Part shown: positions 39,401 through 51,712 of the stretch, piece by piece
How positions within the stretch are numbered: the first letter of the stretch is position 1
Layout of the letters: the number at the start of each line of letters is the position of its first letter
DNA from: Rostratula benghalensis
Taxonomy: Eukaryota; Chordata; Aves; Charadriiformes; Rostratulidae
Direction: 5' to 3'
Assembly (NCBI GenBank): GCA_013399305.1
Contig: VXAI01000163.1
Coordinates: 1,295,959-1,359,958, forward strand
DNA: 64,000 nucleotides
Translations under genes and position numbers: made by a program
The notes under the pieces: generated by a model
The model's database searches: none
What the model was told of the DNA's origin: nothing
What the model saw: only the letters and a program-made list of their open reading frames with translations

Positions 39401-41313
39401 CTTTCTGGTGTACCAATTATATTGGTATTCAATAGGCAGAAATTTGATTTGCTAATAATTCAGATCTGAATAATTAAAACCAAGTAAACCAATTGCTTTT
39501 GCACGGTGTTAAGATAAACAACCATCATAATTTCCTTTAGAATTGTAAGGAAGGGGAGATTTTTCAGATGTGATGGATTATATAGCAAAAGTTGTTACAT
39601 CATCTTGAAATTCTTCCAACTATGTAGGCTTTCTTGATGAGCAAATGGAGCAGGATTCACCTGATAGAAATTTTACAGTAAGGGCTTCTGCCTCCAAGGT
39701 GTCCTCCTTATATATATTAAGAGCAATTCTTGGGCATCATTGACCTCAGCCAGTCTGATGTGCACCTGGGAAGTGTCTGTCTTTGCTGACTGTAAAAGAA
39801 AGCTAAGGATGAGCAGCTGAGATAAAGATACCTAACATTAGGGCTGAATCCACTCCTGAAACCCCCTGACTGAAGAAGGGAGATTTAAGAAAAGAAATGC
39901 TGCTGTAGATGAAAGTCTCAGACAGAGGTGAGGAAAATGGAGATGTGTCAGTTCACAAAGAGCTCCGTTCATTTTGGGATTGTTCCAATTGCTGTGGTAT
40001 GACACCCAGCATTGCTGCTGGTTTGGGGTTTGACCGGTGCCAAAACATAGCTTGTTTGAAATAACTGTTTTGCTTTGCTCAGTGCTAAATTTTGCTTGGC
40101 TATAAACACTCCTAAGTCTCTTGAAACTGGAGGGAATTAAAAACATTCCAATGGGTTTTTGAGACTTGGAAATTTAAAGGTCCTTACAGAAGTTTTGTGT
40201 CTGTCTAATCCTAGCCTGGGTTTTCCTGTAACAGTACCATATACAAAATTTAACATGGAAAGGATTAGGAGTCCTTTTTTGGCTATTATGTCCACACATG
40301 ACATTTCTTGTTCTGACTGTAGCCTAGCACTCCTGTTTTGCAGGTAGTGGCCAACACACTAGGCGAAGAAATGATTCTTCTAGACTTAAAATTTGTTAAT
40401 CTATAATTAAGACAAATAAAATAATAGTAAAAAGAGTCCAGAATGAAAAAAAACCCCAAAGCCAACCTCTATTAATTTTATTTTCTTTCCAGTCTTTTAA
40501 GTACTGGATTTATTTTAGATTATGACTACTTAAACCACACAGAAGACAACATTAAAGCATCTTGCTTCTAGTCAAATTCAGATCAACTCAGGACACCGGT
40601 CCATCTCCAGTTAGAAGCACTGAACTAGGAGCATGGTAAATCTTCGTTAGTGGCAGGCGAGTCTATGAAATCACACAACAAAAATAGACACGTTCCTTTG
40701 AGAACACAGGATCAATCCTCAGATGCCTAGTTACTAACCAGAAGGGTTTAGGAGGTGTAACAGTTGCCATGCCTAGTAACTACGCATAAAAATTGAATTC
40801 TCTCTTCCTTAATGATGGTGAAAGAAAGTAAAACTGGGGAAAAAGCTGAAATCAGCCTTAAGAAAACCTTGGATTTACACTGATCATAACTATATGCAAA
40901 CTGCCAAAGGACAGACTCAGGAGGAAAACAGATGAGAAGTCAAATATGTAAATATAGAATTGCAGGAGCTAATCAACATACTGCAAACCACATGAAGCAA
41001 AGATCACAATACAGTAACACAGCAAACAACCAAGAATTCTGCAAAAATGGGAAAGGCAGAGAAATAAAATCTGAAAAATTCTACCATAATTAACAGAAGG
41101 AAGTGAACTAAAGAAATCAGAAATCTAATCCAAGAGCAGATGGTCTGTATTTTTTCATATAGAAGGACTGAAAAAAACCGAAGAAGCTGCCTTCCTAGAG
41201 AAAGAACTGAATTTCAAGATCCAAAGAAACCCGATATAATGGATTTCATAGGTCAAGCAAAACAAGCCTGGAAGAAGATGAATACATGGAGATAAAAAAA
41301 CAAGTCTTGACAA

Positions 41314-41340
41314 ATATATATATATATATTAAAAAAAAAA
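41314..41340. repeat. (AT)n run followed by poly-A
   Basis: An alternating AT run of about 16 bases is followed directly by ten A residues. Confidence 0.95.
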
Positions 41341-42876
41341 GGTGTATAGGTGTATGTTTGACAAATTCTAAGAAAATGGAAGTGAAAAGAAAATGAGACT
41401 GTGGATACCCTTAAGAAAAATATTACCACCCTCAACTGCCTGGCTAATAAACAGCAAAGCAGAACTCCACTGTGCCAATGAGCTGTGGTAGCCTTTTGGG
41501 AAGACTCGCATTTTCATCCCCTTTCTACATAATTGATTTTCTTGTCGCATTTGAGAAGTATTGTACAGCAGGTTAGGGAGAAACTCAGAAAGCTGACCAG
41601 AACATGAAAAAAAATGAAGAAAATACATTCCTCTTGTTCTTCCCTCTGAACTGCAGCACAGCATGTTCATGAATTCCTAGGTAATACTAGGTCAAAGACT
41701 GGAAAGCTAAGCCACCAACAGGTATTGCTCTCCACAACTTCATGAAAAGTGAGGCTGTGTAGCTTAATTAAAGAAATTTGCAACAAGGTAGCATAGAGTA
41801 CCCCTGCTCTGCAATTACAGGGTGATTGCAGTGCAGAAAGCCATGCCTTGGCCATTCTGAATATATATATAATTTAGGCATCAAAAACAGTAATGAGGGG
41901 GTGGTACTGACTTATTTGAAGGCTTTCATCCAAATAAGAAACCTGGCAGGCTAGAACAGCCCATGCTGAAGTCCATACTGCTACCAGCATCCTAAATAGC
42001 TATAGCTAGATTAAAGATAATTTGAGCATAGCTATTACCACCCCAGTTCTTACTCCAATGAAGCTATGTCCTAAATGCCAGCAGAAGGTAGCTGGCGCAA
42101 TCTTTATGACAGGAGATCCATTCATGTTTTCACATGGACCACTAATAGATGAAATGATAATTTCTTCTACAGGATTCTGCATTACAACATGCAGAACTTG
42201 TATTGTCAAAGGAACAGTAAGAATATGGGTTCTACTTATCAAGCCTTTGCAATGACCAAGATGAGCGAAGCCATCTGAAATTACTATAAAGAAATAAAAA
42301 TGTAGGAACATGAGCAGCAGCTGCACATTCCAAAGAATGGTTGCTTTTTATAAATGAGTCAACTTGCTTTAGGCACCTTGCCATCTCAGATTTCTGTACA
42401 TACAGCAAACAACTATTGCTAAAAGCAAATTAGTGAAGAGCTGGGTGAGATACCTGCAGTGTGTTTCCCTTACCTTGACAAGATGGTACCCAGACAAATG
42501 ATACTGCAGTAGGGTACTGCAGTGTCATCTGCAATGGCAGAAATGTCTATTTGCAATGTTCTGCTATGTCACAGTTCAAGGGACCTTCCCCAAAGCATAT
42601 AAACCAAAGCATCCGTGTGGTGGGCATCGCTAGAATAACGACTCCTGTGACTCTCTGCAGCTGAACAGAATTCTCTCCAGAATAGAGTTTACACATGGGA
42701 TATAAATAACCAGGCAAGCTGCTGCCGTTGGATTTGCTCCTCATCAGACAACACATCCAGATGGCAAAATAGAGAGCACAGTTTACAGAAACAAGTCTAG
42801 CAGATGTCAGGAAACTGGATTCTCCAGTGCAACTTTTAGAGGGTGAAGGAGTCAGTTTTCCTGGGACAGAAAAAAG

Positions 42877-42900
42877 GTGTGTGTGTGTGTGTGTGTGTGT
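42877..42900. repeat. (GT)12 microsatellite
   Basis: Twelve uninterrupted GT units, a dinucleotide repeat likely to vary in length between individuals. Confidence 0.98.
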
Positions 42901-45167
42901 AAATACTAAGATACAACCAAAACAATGGCAGGCCAATGGTAAGAAGGGAGGAGAAATGCTTGGACAGGCCACCAGAAGATGACAACAAAACTACTGACCA
43001 GTATTTGGTTCCTTGGCAGCTGGGAGGACCACCTTGCTGATAGAAAAGAGAGCTGTACTCAGTAAGGCAAGCAGCACAACTCTTTCTATACTAACAACAA
43101 ATTGCTGTGCAGATTGTTTTACAGCTTGAGCTTACCTTACAGCTGTAACTTTACAAACACAAATTGCCTGGTATGCACAGCCAGAAGATGTGTAAGAACG
43201 GTGCTTTAGTGAAATCTTATCTTAGGTGAAGAATCTTATCTTACAGTGAAGAAAGCTTGATCTCTTGGATGCTTCTATTGCCTCAGTTGGGCATTTGGAA
43301 TAACTTAAAAAATAGCTGCCCATTACCCAAAGTGTGTATTTAAATATACATCACCGTTGTAGTAAATTACAGTTTAGGAAACAGCAGTATACAGCCTCCC
43401 AAACAGACACACAAAGCAGATGGATAGTTGTACATCTGTGTCCTTAAGTACACCTATGTAAAATAAATGTTACAAAGCATAGCTTGCAACTAAGAAATAC
43501 CTACTTAATTCTGAAGCTGGCTTAGCACCTTTTTGAGAGAGAAGCTATTAAGATTTCAAATACTTCTTGGAAACCATCACTGCTTTGTACAACCAGAAAA
43601 CCTCAACTAAGCACACACAGATTAAAAATCCATTTATTATCAGAATGAACTGGCATCAACCCTTCAACACAAACCTCTGTTAGGAGCCAAACAGGAAATT
43701 GTTCATTTAATACTTGACTATAGAAATGACAGACTCACAAAGCAACAGACACTTCCTCCAAAATAAGAAGATTCCTGAATTGCAGCTGTCATATCAGCCA
43801 GCAGTTATCTTTGAATGATATTTCCAGCTTGTGCAATGGCAGTAGCTGGGTGGTTTATAATAAGACTTAATGCTGAAAAAACTCAGAAGTGTCTTTAACA
43901 GCATTGTCTCATCACCCGCAATAGTGCAGTCTACTTTCTGGTTGGGAAGCTGACAATGGTTCAAGCTACAGTAAAGCCACATGTGTACAATTTCAGTAGG
44001 TTATATGCATTTAGAATTTGGGTGAGCATTTTTGCTTTTTTTTTGCTGAAAAAATAATTTTCCCAGATAAAAAGAAACTTTCCACTATGCATTGCAGTCC
44101 TCTGGAATCAACAAAATGAAAAAGGAGGAGACCTCCATTACAGTAACATGACTGCAGAATAGCTTCATGAGAATTTGGCATCCACCATCCTGCCTCATAG
44201 TATTAATTATTCCATTATTTCACTTGAAGGTATTTTTTAAAAATAAAAAATGACAAGATGGTTGTATCCTCCTCTCCAGGAAATAGAGTGCTGAAGTTAC
44301 CTGAGAAAATGAGGCATTTTTACCCTTAGTGCTATCTGTTATTTTAGTGCTTTTTTGTGTGTGCACAAACATAGTTATGATTCTTGTCTGGAATGCAAGA
44401 CAGAGCTAAAGGCACCAAACACCATTAGACACTAACAGTTTTGAACTGAAGTACTGATACAAGAAGCACATGCAGAAAAGGACAGACAAGGAAAGACAGT
44501 GAAGGAGATATTATAACAGCCTGACACATTTCTCATAGTGTAACCACATTATAAATGTCGATAATATCGTATAAAATAAAAGTATAATGGTAGTTTGATA
44601 TCTCAGAATTCTAGTGCAAGTGTTTCTACTATCCAGAACTTAATAAAGTTTATCAGTTAATTCTGTCAAAACCAAACAGAAAATTGGTAGATTCATAGAT
44701 GATCTAAGGTTAAAAAAGTAATGGTCCAGAAGGGTAAGGGCCATGGTAAACAAGCCAAATATTTTTCACAGCAGTGCTAATCCTGATGAGCTTCAGCAGA
44801 ATCACAGAGTGAAACTCTTCTTTATGAGGAACTGTAGAAGTCTTTCTAAGTGAAGCATCACTTGCAGAACTTTTGAAAGAAATCAAGCAAATGAATATTA
44901 GTGAACTGCCAAGATCAGGCAGTTTTCTTCCCACACTCCCTCAGGAAATAATATATGACCTCTGAAGTGTGGCATATAACCTAGATAAGATAGAAAAGTA
45001 GGAGGTGGCAAATAGAAGGTAGATATGTTTAAGAGTCCAAAAGTCACCTGGGAATTACAGACCAGTCCCGGGTTTTAGGTGAGAAGCTTATAGAAGTCAA
45101 TGAATGAAGGTGCTCTGTTCCATGTTACTGCCTTTAGAGTTCCAAAGAGTTCTATTCAAGAGTTTTC

Positions 45168-45365
45168 TTGAATAGACCAGAGTAGACTATTTCAGCTGGA
45201 AGGGAAATCTAGTCCCACTGCTTGACGAATTCAGGGCTGACCAAGTTAAGGCATGTTGATAAGGGCATTGTCCAGATACCTCTTAAACACTGAAAAGCTT
45301 GGGGCATCAACCACCTCTCTAGGAAGCCTGTTCCAGTGTTTGACCACCTTGTTAAGGTCATTGAA
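45168..45365 (-). mobile_element. Old CR1 LINE 3' fragment
   Basis: Diverged CR1 in minus orientation. TTTCAGCTGGAAGGGAAATC and TCAACCACCTCTCTAGGAAG, followed by CCTGTTCCAGTGTTTGACCA, keep the CR1 word order. The 3' terminal repeats are not clear. Confidence 0.82.
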
Positions 45366-46281
45366 ACAATTTAAATTGCATGAGATAAGAGCAAGCGTTC
45401 TCTATTAGATTATCAACATGTAGAAAGCCAGGAGCCCTAACTATACATATGTATTAACAACAAAATTAGTCATTCCTACTCAGAAGACAGTTCTTGGAAA
45501 CTCTGCAGAAAATTCTCTGAAAACATCATCTTAATGCTTGGGGCAGTAAAAAAGGAAACAGAAATTAGGCATTATTAGGAAACAAATACAGCATCTTTGT
45601 GCTAGTGTACTAGTCTAAAACTAACACAAGCCTGGTTGCCCATCTCCAAAATGATACAGAACTAAAAAAGTTATGGAAAATGGAAAAATTAATATTAAAG
45701 GGATGGGGTATCTTGTACAGGAGTAAAGAGCAATAGTAAAACGGCAACTTTTTTTCACGCCTTCTTTTATACCAAGTTCCTGGTCCCCTGATATTCACAA
45801 AAATACATGGTAACTGTCACCTGGGCTGTGCTCTGCATGAACAAGGTAGTTACCTTGAAGGAAAATCAAGACACAAAACAGGATAGCCAACAGCAGCACA
45901 CATATTCTGCACACCCTCTGGTGGGAGTTGCACCAGACAGGGCTCCCTTGGAGCCCCAGCCTTTTGAAGCATCCCCACAGCCCTTGCACTCTTCCAGACC
46001 CAGCGATGAGGGGAAACTCATGCCAGAAGGCATTTTGTCTTCTGAATGCACGGGGTGGCCTTTGGCAGCAGTGTGAGTTCCAGCTCTCATGCAGCACAGT
46101 CACAACCCATTGCTCCAGATCTGGGGCCGCAACAACATAGTGAGTCAGTCTGCATCAGCTACCCTTGGGACCATGGGCCACGCTAGAGCAAACAGCGTGA
46201 CAGCAAACCACAAAACAAAAGTCTTCACACTGAGAAACAGGCTACCAGTGGGGAATACAACAGAGGTCTGTAACACAGGTA

Positions 46282-46482
46282 AAAACTTCTTTACTTTGAG
46301 GGTGACGGAGCACTGGAAGGGGCTGCTCAGAGAGGTTGTGGAGTCTCCTTCTCTGGAGACGTTCAAAACCTGCCTGGATGCGTTCCTGCCCAGCCTGCTC
46401 TAGGTGATCCTGCTTTGGCAGGGGGTTGGACTGGATGATCTCTGAAGGTCCCTTCCAATCCCTACTGTTCTGTGATTCTGTA
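46282..46482 (+). mobile_element. CR1 LINE 3'-end fragment
   Basis: About 200 bp of CR1 in plus orientation. It has ACTTTGAGGGTGACGGAGCA, GTTCAAAACCTGCCTGGATG and CAGGGGGTTGGACTGGATGA, and ends with TTCTGTGATTCTGTAA repeats. It is less diverged than the neighbouring 45.2-kb copy, and the two lie in opposite orientation about 1 kb apart. Confidence 0.93.
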
Positions 46483-49400
46483 ATGACATGAATAGTCATT
46501 CACTCATTTATAAAATGCAAAAAGTGCATCTGAAAAAAAAGAAAAAAGGTGCTTTTGTGTACGATGTCTTTTACCATTGTGGAATTAACTGCAAGAGATA
46601 CCCCAGCCAGGCTGGAACTGTGTTCAAATGAAACAAAATAATGGGAGAATAAATCCACTCATGGCTCCTTAATTTGAATGGAGCTTTTGCCTTATGAATT
46701 TCTGAGTGGTGGAAACTGATTTGCTATGTGAGGGAACAGGTAACTATGTATCTACCCCACTTCTTACAGGTGCTTTTACTAAATGTAACTGCTAAAAAGG
46801 ATACTGGGCTACATGGACTTTGGTTTGATCTACTACATCTGTGCTTGAGTGTATTTATCTTTAATGGATGTGTTCAATGGATCAGAAGAAAACACCATCG
46901 ATCGCAACACACAAAACTACATGCTGGATTCAATTATCTAATTGTTGGGAAATGTGCAAAGACATCTAATTTGCCTTTGAAAGGAACTTGGATTTTATCT
47001 CCTTACCGTGCATGGCAGGGTATTTTTCTTGCATGATTAAATCAGACCTGTTAAGTAATACAGAATTCAACATATTGGCATCTAGAAAAAAAATAGGTTG
47101 AGGTTTCATGGCCTGTGTAGGGCTGGTTGCAAAAGTGGCTCACTAGCTAGTGGAGCATCCAGGCTTAGAATCCTTTTTCATCATGGGATTCAGGATTTTT
47201 CATTCACGAAGCCTAGAAAAAGGTAAGACTTTTATTTAATTTTTTTTTTCCTTTCAGATCTAGGAAATACAAGAGCATGTGCTGCATTTCACGTTGGACA
47301 AATCTTAATTAGTATTGATTGCTTTCTGATAGCACAGTATGTGAAGTGCCAATGGAATACAAACCTTAAATCTGAAATTTTGCCTAGTGTCAGGTAAAGA
47401 CCTTGCTGTAGATGCTTTTTTAACAAAGAGAATAAAGCCAGGCTGTTCTGCATATTTCGACTAATGCTTCACAGAAAAACCACAAAGAAGTTGCAAATCA
47501 CTGTTCCATGTAAAATTACAAGTTTGATGAAAGTTGGCACTACCTTGAAATATTTTTCTGAAGATTATCAAAATGCCATTATGTTGTTATAAATACATTA
47601 ATTAAAATATTCATGAAGTAGCTTCAAAATTCAGGTGCAAGGGAAGAAATAATACAATCTAGTGATTAAATCTACCTAAATATTCTTCTGTTCCAACTTT
47701 ATCCTGGTCTTTTTTTACATCAGTAAGATTTTGATGATTTATTTTTGTGAAAGTTCACTTATTTCTGTTACATAATAGCAATAGATGTCAGCCTATTTCT
47801 GCCACCATAATTAGTTGCTGTGGAGATGGCTGAAATATCACGGATTATAATTGCAAATGAGGAAAAAGCAGCAAGAAAAGATGACACTGATAATCTGCAA
47901 ATATTGCAAGGTTACTTGAAACTAGTTAAGTACAAGATAGTTGAATTTGCCATAGTAAAGAGCAGGTTCACAGGATATGGTGGTCGTGTACCTTTCAGAT
48001 GAACACACTGCGAAGAACCACGACAGTCACATGTGACGCCATGTTAAATTTAGCTCAACGCTACAGTAAAATTATCATACAACACAGGGAGGATCTCATG
48101 ACTTCGTTACATATAACTTTTCTTCAGGCCTAAAGAAGAAACACTTATGGTACTCACCTTTATTACTGTGAGGTAAAAACCCCCTGGCCATTGTACATAA
48201 AATCAGTAGGTGTTATCCTGAACTAATATTCTTTGGCAGATAAATGAAGGAGAAACAGGTGTTCAAGTGACTGCATGAAAAGTGGCTAGAATTATCCCCT
48301 TGACATAGTTCTTTAAAAGGCAAGAATCAAACTGCATCTTTCACTGGAGACTAATGAACCTCTTGGAGGAAGGAAGGACAAAGTAGACAAAAATAAAATT
48401 TCTGATGTGCTATTTTACAACAGAAATCCTTTGCATTATGTTGTATTTTGCTGTAGGGCTGGCTGACACTCCAATCTGCACCTCAACTGTCTAATGAGAA
48501 CTGCATAATTGGTTGTGTGTAATGATGTTGCTTTCATACAGCCACTGTGTGCACTTCCAAAACAACAGCATTATCAAATCTTTGCCTTTCCTGCCTCAGT
48601 AGCACGAAGCAATTGGCCTGTATTAAAAAAAAAAAGATTCTCAAAATGATGCTTTTATGAAGAAACAAACTTTTTAAAGCTCGACTGAGCTAGATATTCT
48701 CTTATGTACTATTGTTTAGAGTGAAGTTGCTGTGTTCTGAAATGTGAAGGGAAAGTGAGAAGCAACTGCTCATAAAACAACATTTCTTCCCCTCTCTGAG
48801 CATAGCTGAGTGACTGATATCAGAAATATATTCCCAAGATTTCCAGGCCATTATTTAGATAGCTCTTTAAAGACCAAAGAAGTAACTTGGCTCCTTATTA
48901 AGATCATAAAATATAATTCAGGTGGACTGACCTATGGATGGTAGAGCCTCAGAATACCGGTGAATTTATACTGATCGAGCAACCAAACACTGAGTATTTT
49001 TGCTATGTACAAGCCTTCTGAGTTGAAAAATACTGGAATGGAAAGATCTCTTATTTGTGTGAAGATGAACACCCAGTTCTGACCCACCCCAATGTTCAGA
49101 GAGGAGTTCACAACAGTCACTTATGAGGAAAAAACCATAACATGACCACCTGCTGTCTTATCAACTTACTGTACCTTTTCAAGCCACTGTTTCTGATATG
49201 GTAGCTTGATAATTAGGCTAATTTGATGTGAACCCTCTTGCTTTTAAACTGATTTGTTTGTATGCATTAAAGGGCTTTGCTTAGCAGGCGATTAAACTAA
49301 TATATTTAAAACTGAAAATGCATCTGGTTTGGAAATTGCCTTCTCTCTGTTGGTCAAACTAGAGACTGCACATCTCCCAGCCTCTCATAAAAGCTGACTA

Positions 49401-49904
49401 GGATGCGAAGCATCTCTCTTTTACTTCTGCATGCTAAATAAAACCATGATGCACAGCTGCAGCTTTACAAATCAGCACAGGAGGCTCTAATAACCCCAAG
49501 AAAAGACCAAGTTTTACTGAGAAATTTTTATACCTCCAATTCCATTACTAATTATGTACCTCCTACTGCTGCTATCAAGAGAGAAACACTAGCACAGTTC
49601 TGTGTTGTTTGGGGCTCCCTGGTACAATAAAGACACTGACCAACTGGAGCAAGTCCAGCAGTGACTGACCATGATGACTGAACATAATGTGCAAGAGGGG
49701 TCCAAGGGAGCTGGGTTCACTTACTCAGCCTTGAGTAGCAAAGGCTGAGGAAGGATCTAACGCTCATCTGTCACTACCTAATATGTGGGTATAGCAGAGG
49801 TAGAACCAGTCACTTCCTGGAGCTACAAGGCAGAAGGATGAGAGGTACTGGGTAAGTCACAGCAAGGGAAATTATGCTCCGATCGAGCAAAAAAGTCCTC
49901 ATGA

Positions 49905-50075
49905 TGAATGTAGACAAATGGTGGAAATAGTTTCCCAGAGTCTCCATCTCCAGCCCTTGTAATATTTAAAAGTTGATAGGGAAACCTACTGTAATGCCAG
50001 AGGTGGCCATGATTTGAGCACAAGTTGGACCAGATATCTTCCAGGTACCTTCCAGTCTATATTAGTCCATGTTTT
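49905..50075 (+). mobile_element. Very old CR1 LINE 3' fragment
   Basis: CAGAGTCTCCATCTCCAGCC, then ATATTTAAAAGTTGATAGGG, then TTGGACCAGATATCTTCCAG and TACCTTCCAGTCTATATTAG follow CR1 3'-end order but with many changes. Plus orientation. Borders are approximate. Confidence 0.72.
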
Positions 50076-50957
50076 CTATTCAACAAATATTTTAAGTGCT
50101 GAAGCAATCAGGGATGTACCATAGTCATGGATCACACTGATACCCTCAACTGCTGTTGGGTATGCTATGACACCCAACAGGTTCCAATGCTTTTGCATTA
50201 AAATAGCAAAAGCCTTAGAAGTCACACTGCTAATCTTATGTTTCTTTGTTTACAACCAAAAGCACAACACTTCATCCCAACTGCAATTAACTGAAGTTAT
50301 GTTTGAGCCTTTCCTTGCACTGTAGTCATACCGCAGCATACCATCCTGAAGGCACCACACCACATCACTTTTGTCCTTTCAGCAGTCCAGCTGAAGAGTA
50401 GTGACAATCCAATGGCACTCCATTTTATAAAAGTCTGAGGTGAAAATTTTGAGAGCGTAATACACACAATATTTAGAAGTTAAAATGCCTTTAATCTTAG
50501 CCATTTCAAATTTTAATTAAGCTAGGTTTAAGTTCATGAGTATGAGATTCAAGCTGCTATTTTAACAATAAATGAAGTAATGTGGCAGAATAAGCAATTT
50601 GATGAGAAAGTTATGAAATCATCAGTGAAAGCTTTCAGGACCAACATTGACAAACACACAGTGCGACCAACAAATGCTTAGTATAGTTTGATATAGGAAA
50701 CAACTCTTCTAAGTGTCTTTTATCTGTGGTTATCAGGTGGATCCTGAAAATGGATACCACTATTGCTACTCGTTGATCTAATCTGTGAGGTGATACAGCT
50801 GTGTAATTTTCATGGACTCAGGTAGCAGCTTCTTGAATTTCTTTCTGCAGCAATGAAGGAGTAACTCTTTCTGCACTGAAATCTCCTAGAATGGCTGAGC
50901 CATGGTACAGGCCCAGTACTGTAAATATTTAATTGAGATCATGACACTTATTCTCAT

Positions 50958-51712
50958 CATAGAATCATAGAATTGCCTAGGTTGGAAAGGACCTTTAATA
51001 TCATCTAGTTCAACCACCAACCTAAGTCTGATAAAATAAACATCACTAAACCATGCCACTATGTAAACCCGTCTTCTAAATACCTCCAGGGGGGTACCTC
51101 AATCACTTCCCTGGGCAGCCATTCCAATGCTTAAGAAACCTGTGTGAATTTTTCTCCTGATATCCAATCTGAACATCCCCTGGCACAACTTGAAGCCATT
51201 TCCTCTTGTCCTATCACCTGTGACTTGGCAGAAGAGACCAAACACCACCTCTCTACACCCTCCTTTCAGGGACTTGTAGAGAGCGATACGGTCTCCCCTC
51301 AGTCTCCTCTTCCCCAGGCTGAACAACCCCAGCTCCCTCAGCTTCTCCTCATAAGGCCTCCAGACCCCTCGCCAACTTCACTGCCCTTCTCTGGACCCGC
51401 TCCAGCACCTCAATGTCTTTTTTGTGGTAAGGGGCCCAAAACTGGACACAGTACTGGAGATGGGGACTTACTAGTTCTGAGTAGAGGGGGATGATCCCCT
51501 CCCGAGTCCTACACTCTCCACGCTGTTCCTGACACAGGCCAGGATGCTGTTGTCCTTCTTGGCCACCCAGGCACACCACTGGCTCATGTTCAGCTGGCTG
51601 TTGACCAACACCCCCAGGTTCTTTTCCACCAGACAGCTCTCCAGCCACTCTTCCCCAAGCCTGCATGGGGTTCTTGTGACCCAAGTGCAGGACCTGGCCT
51701 TGTTGAACCTTA
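50958..51712 (-). mobile_element. CR1 LINE fragment, 3' end plus part of ORF2
   Basis: About 750 bp of CR1 in minus orientation. The 3' end begins at TCATAGAATCATAGAATTGC with the tandem octamer. It continues through the 3' UTR into ORF2. On the minus strand, frames encode [19 protein letters not shown] and [19 protein letters not shown], diagnostic for the CR1 reverse transcriptase C-terminus. Frameshifts separate the pieces, so it is inactive. It is the best-preserved CR1 copy in the window and shares orientation with PHACTR1. Confidence 0.94.

Noticed and set aside
45795..46140. Cluster of overlapping open frames on both strands next to a CR1 copy
   Set aside because: Frames overlap in several phases with no domain or splice signals. 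The GC-rich composition explains them.
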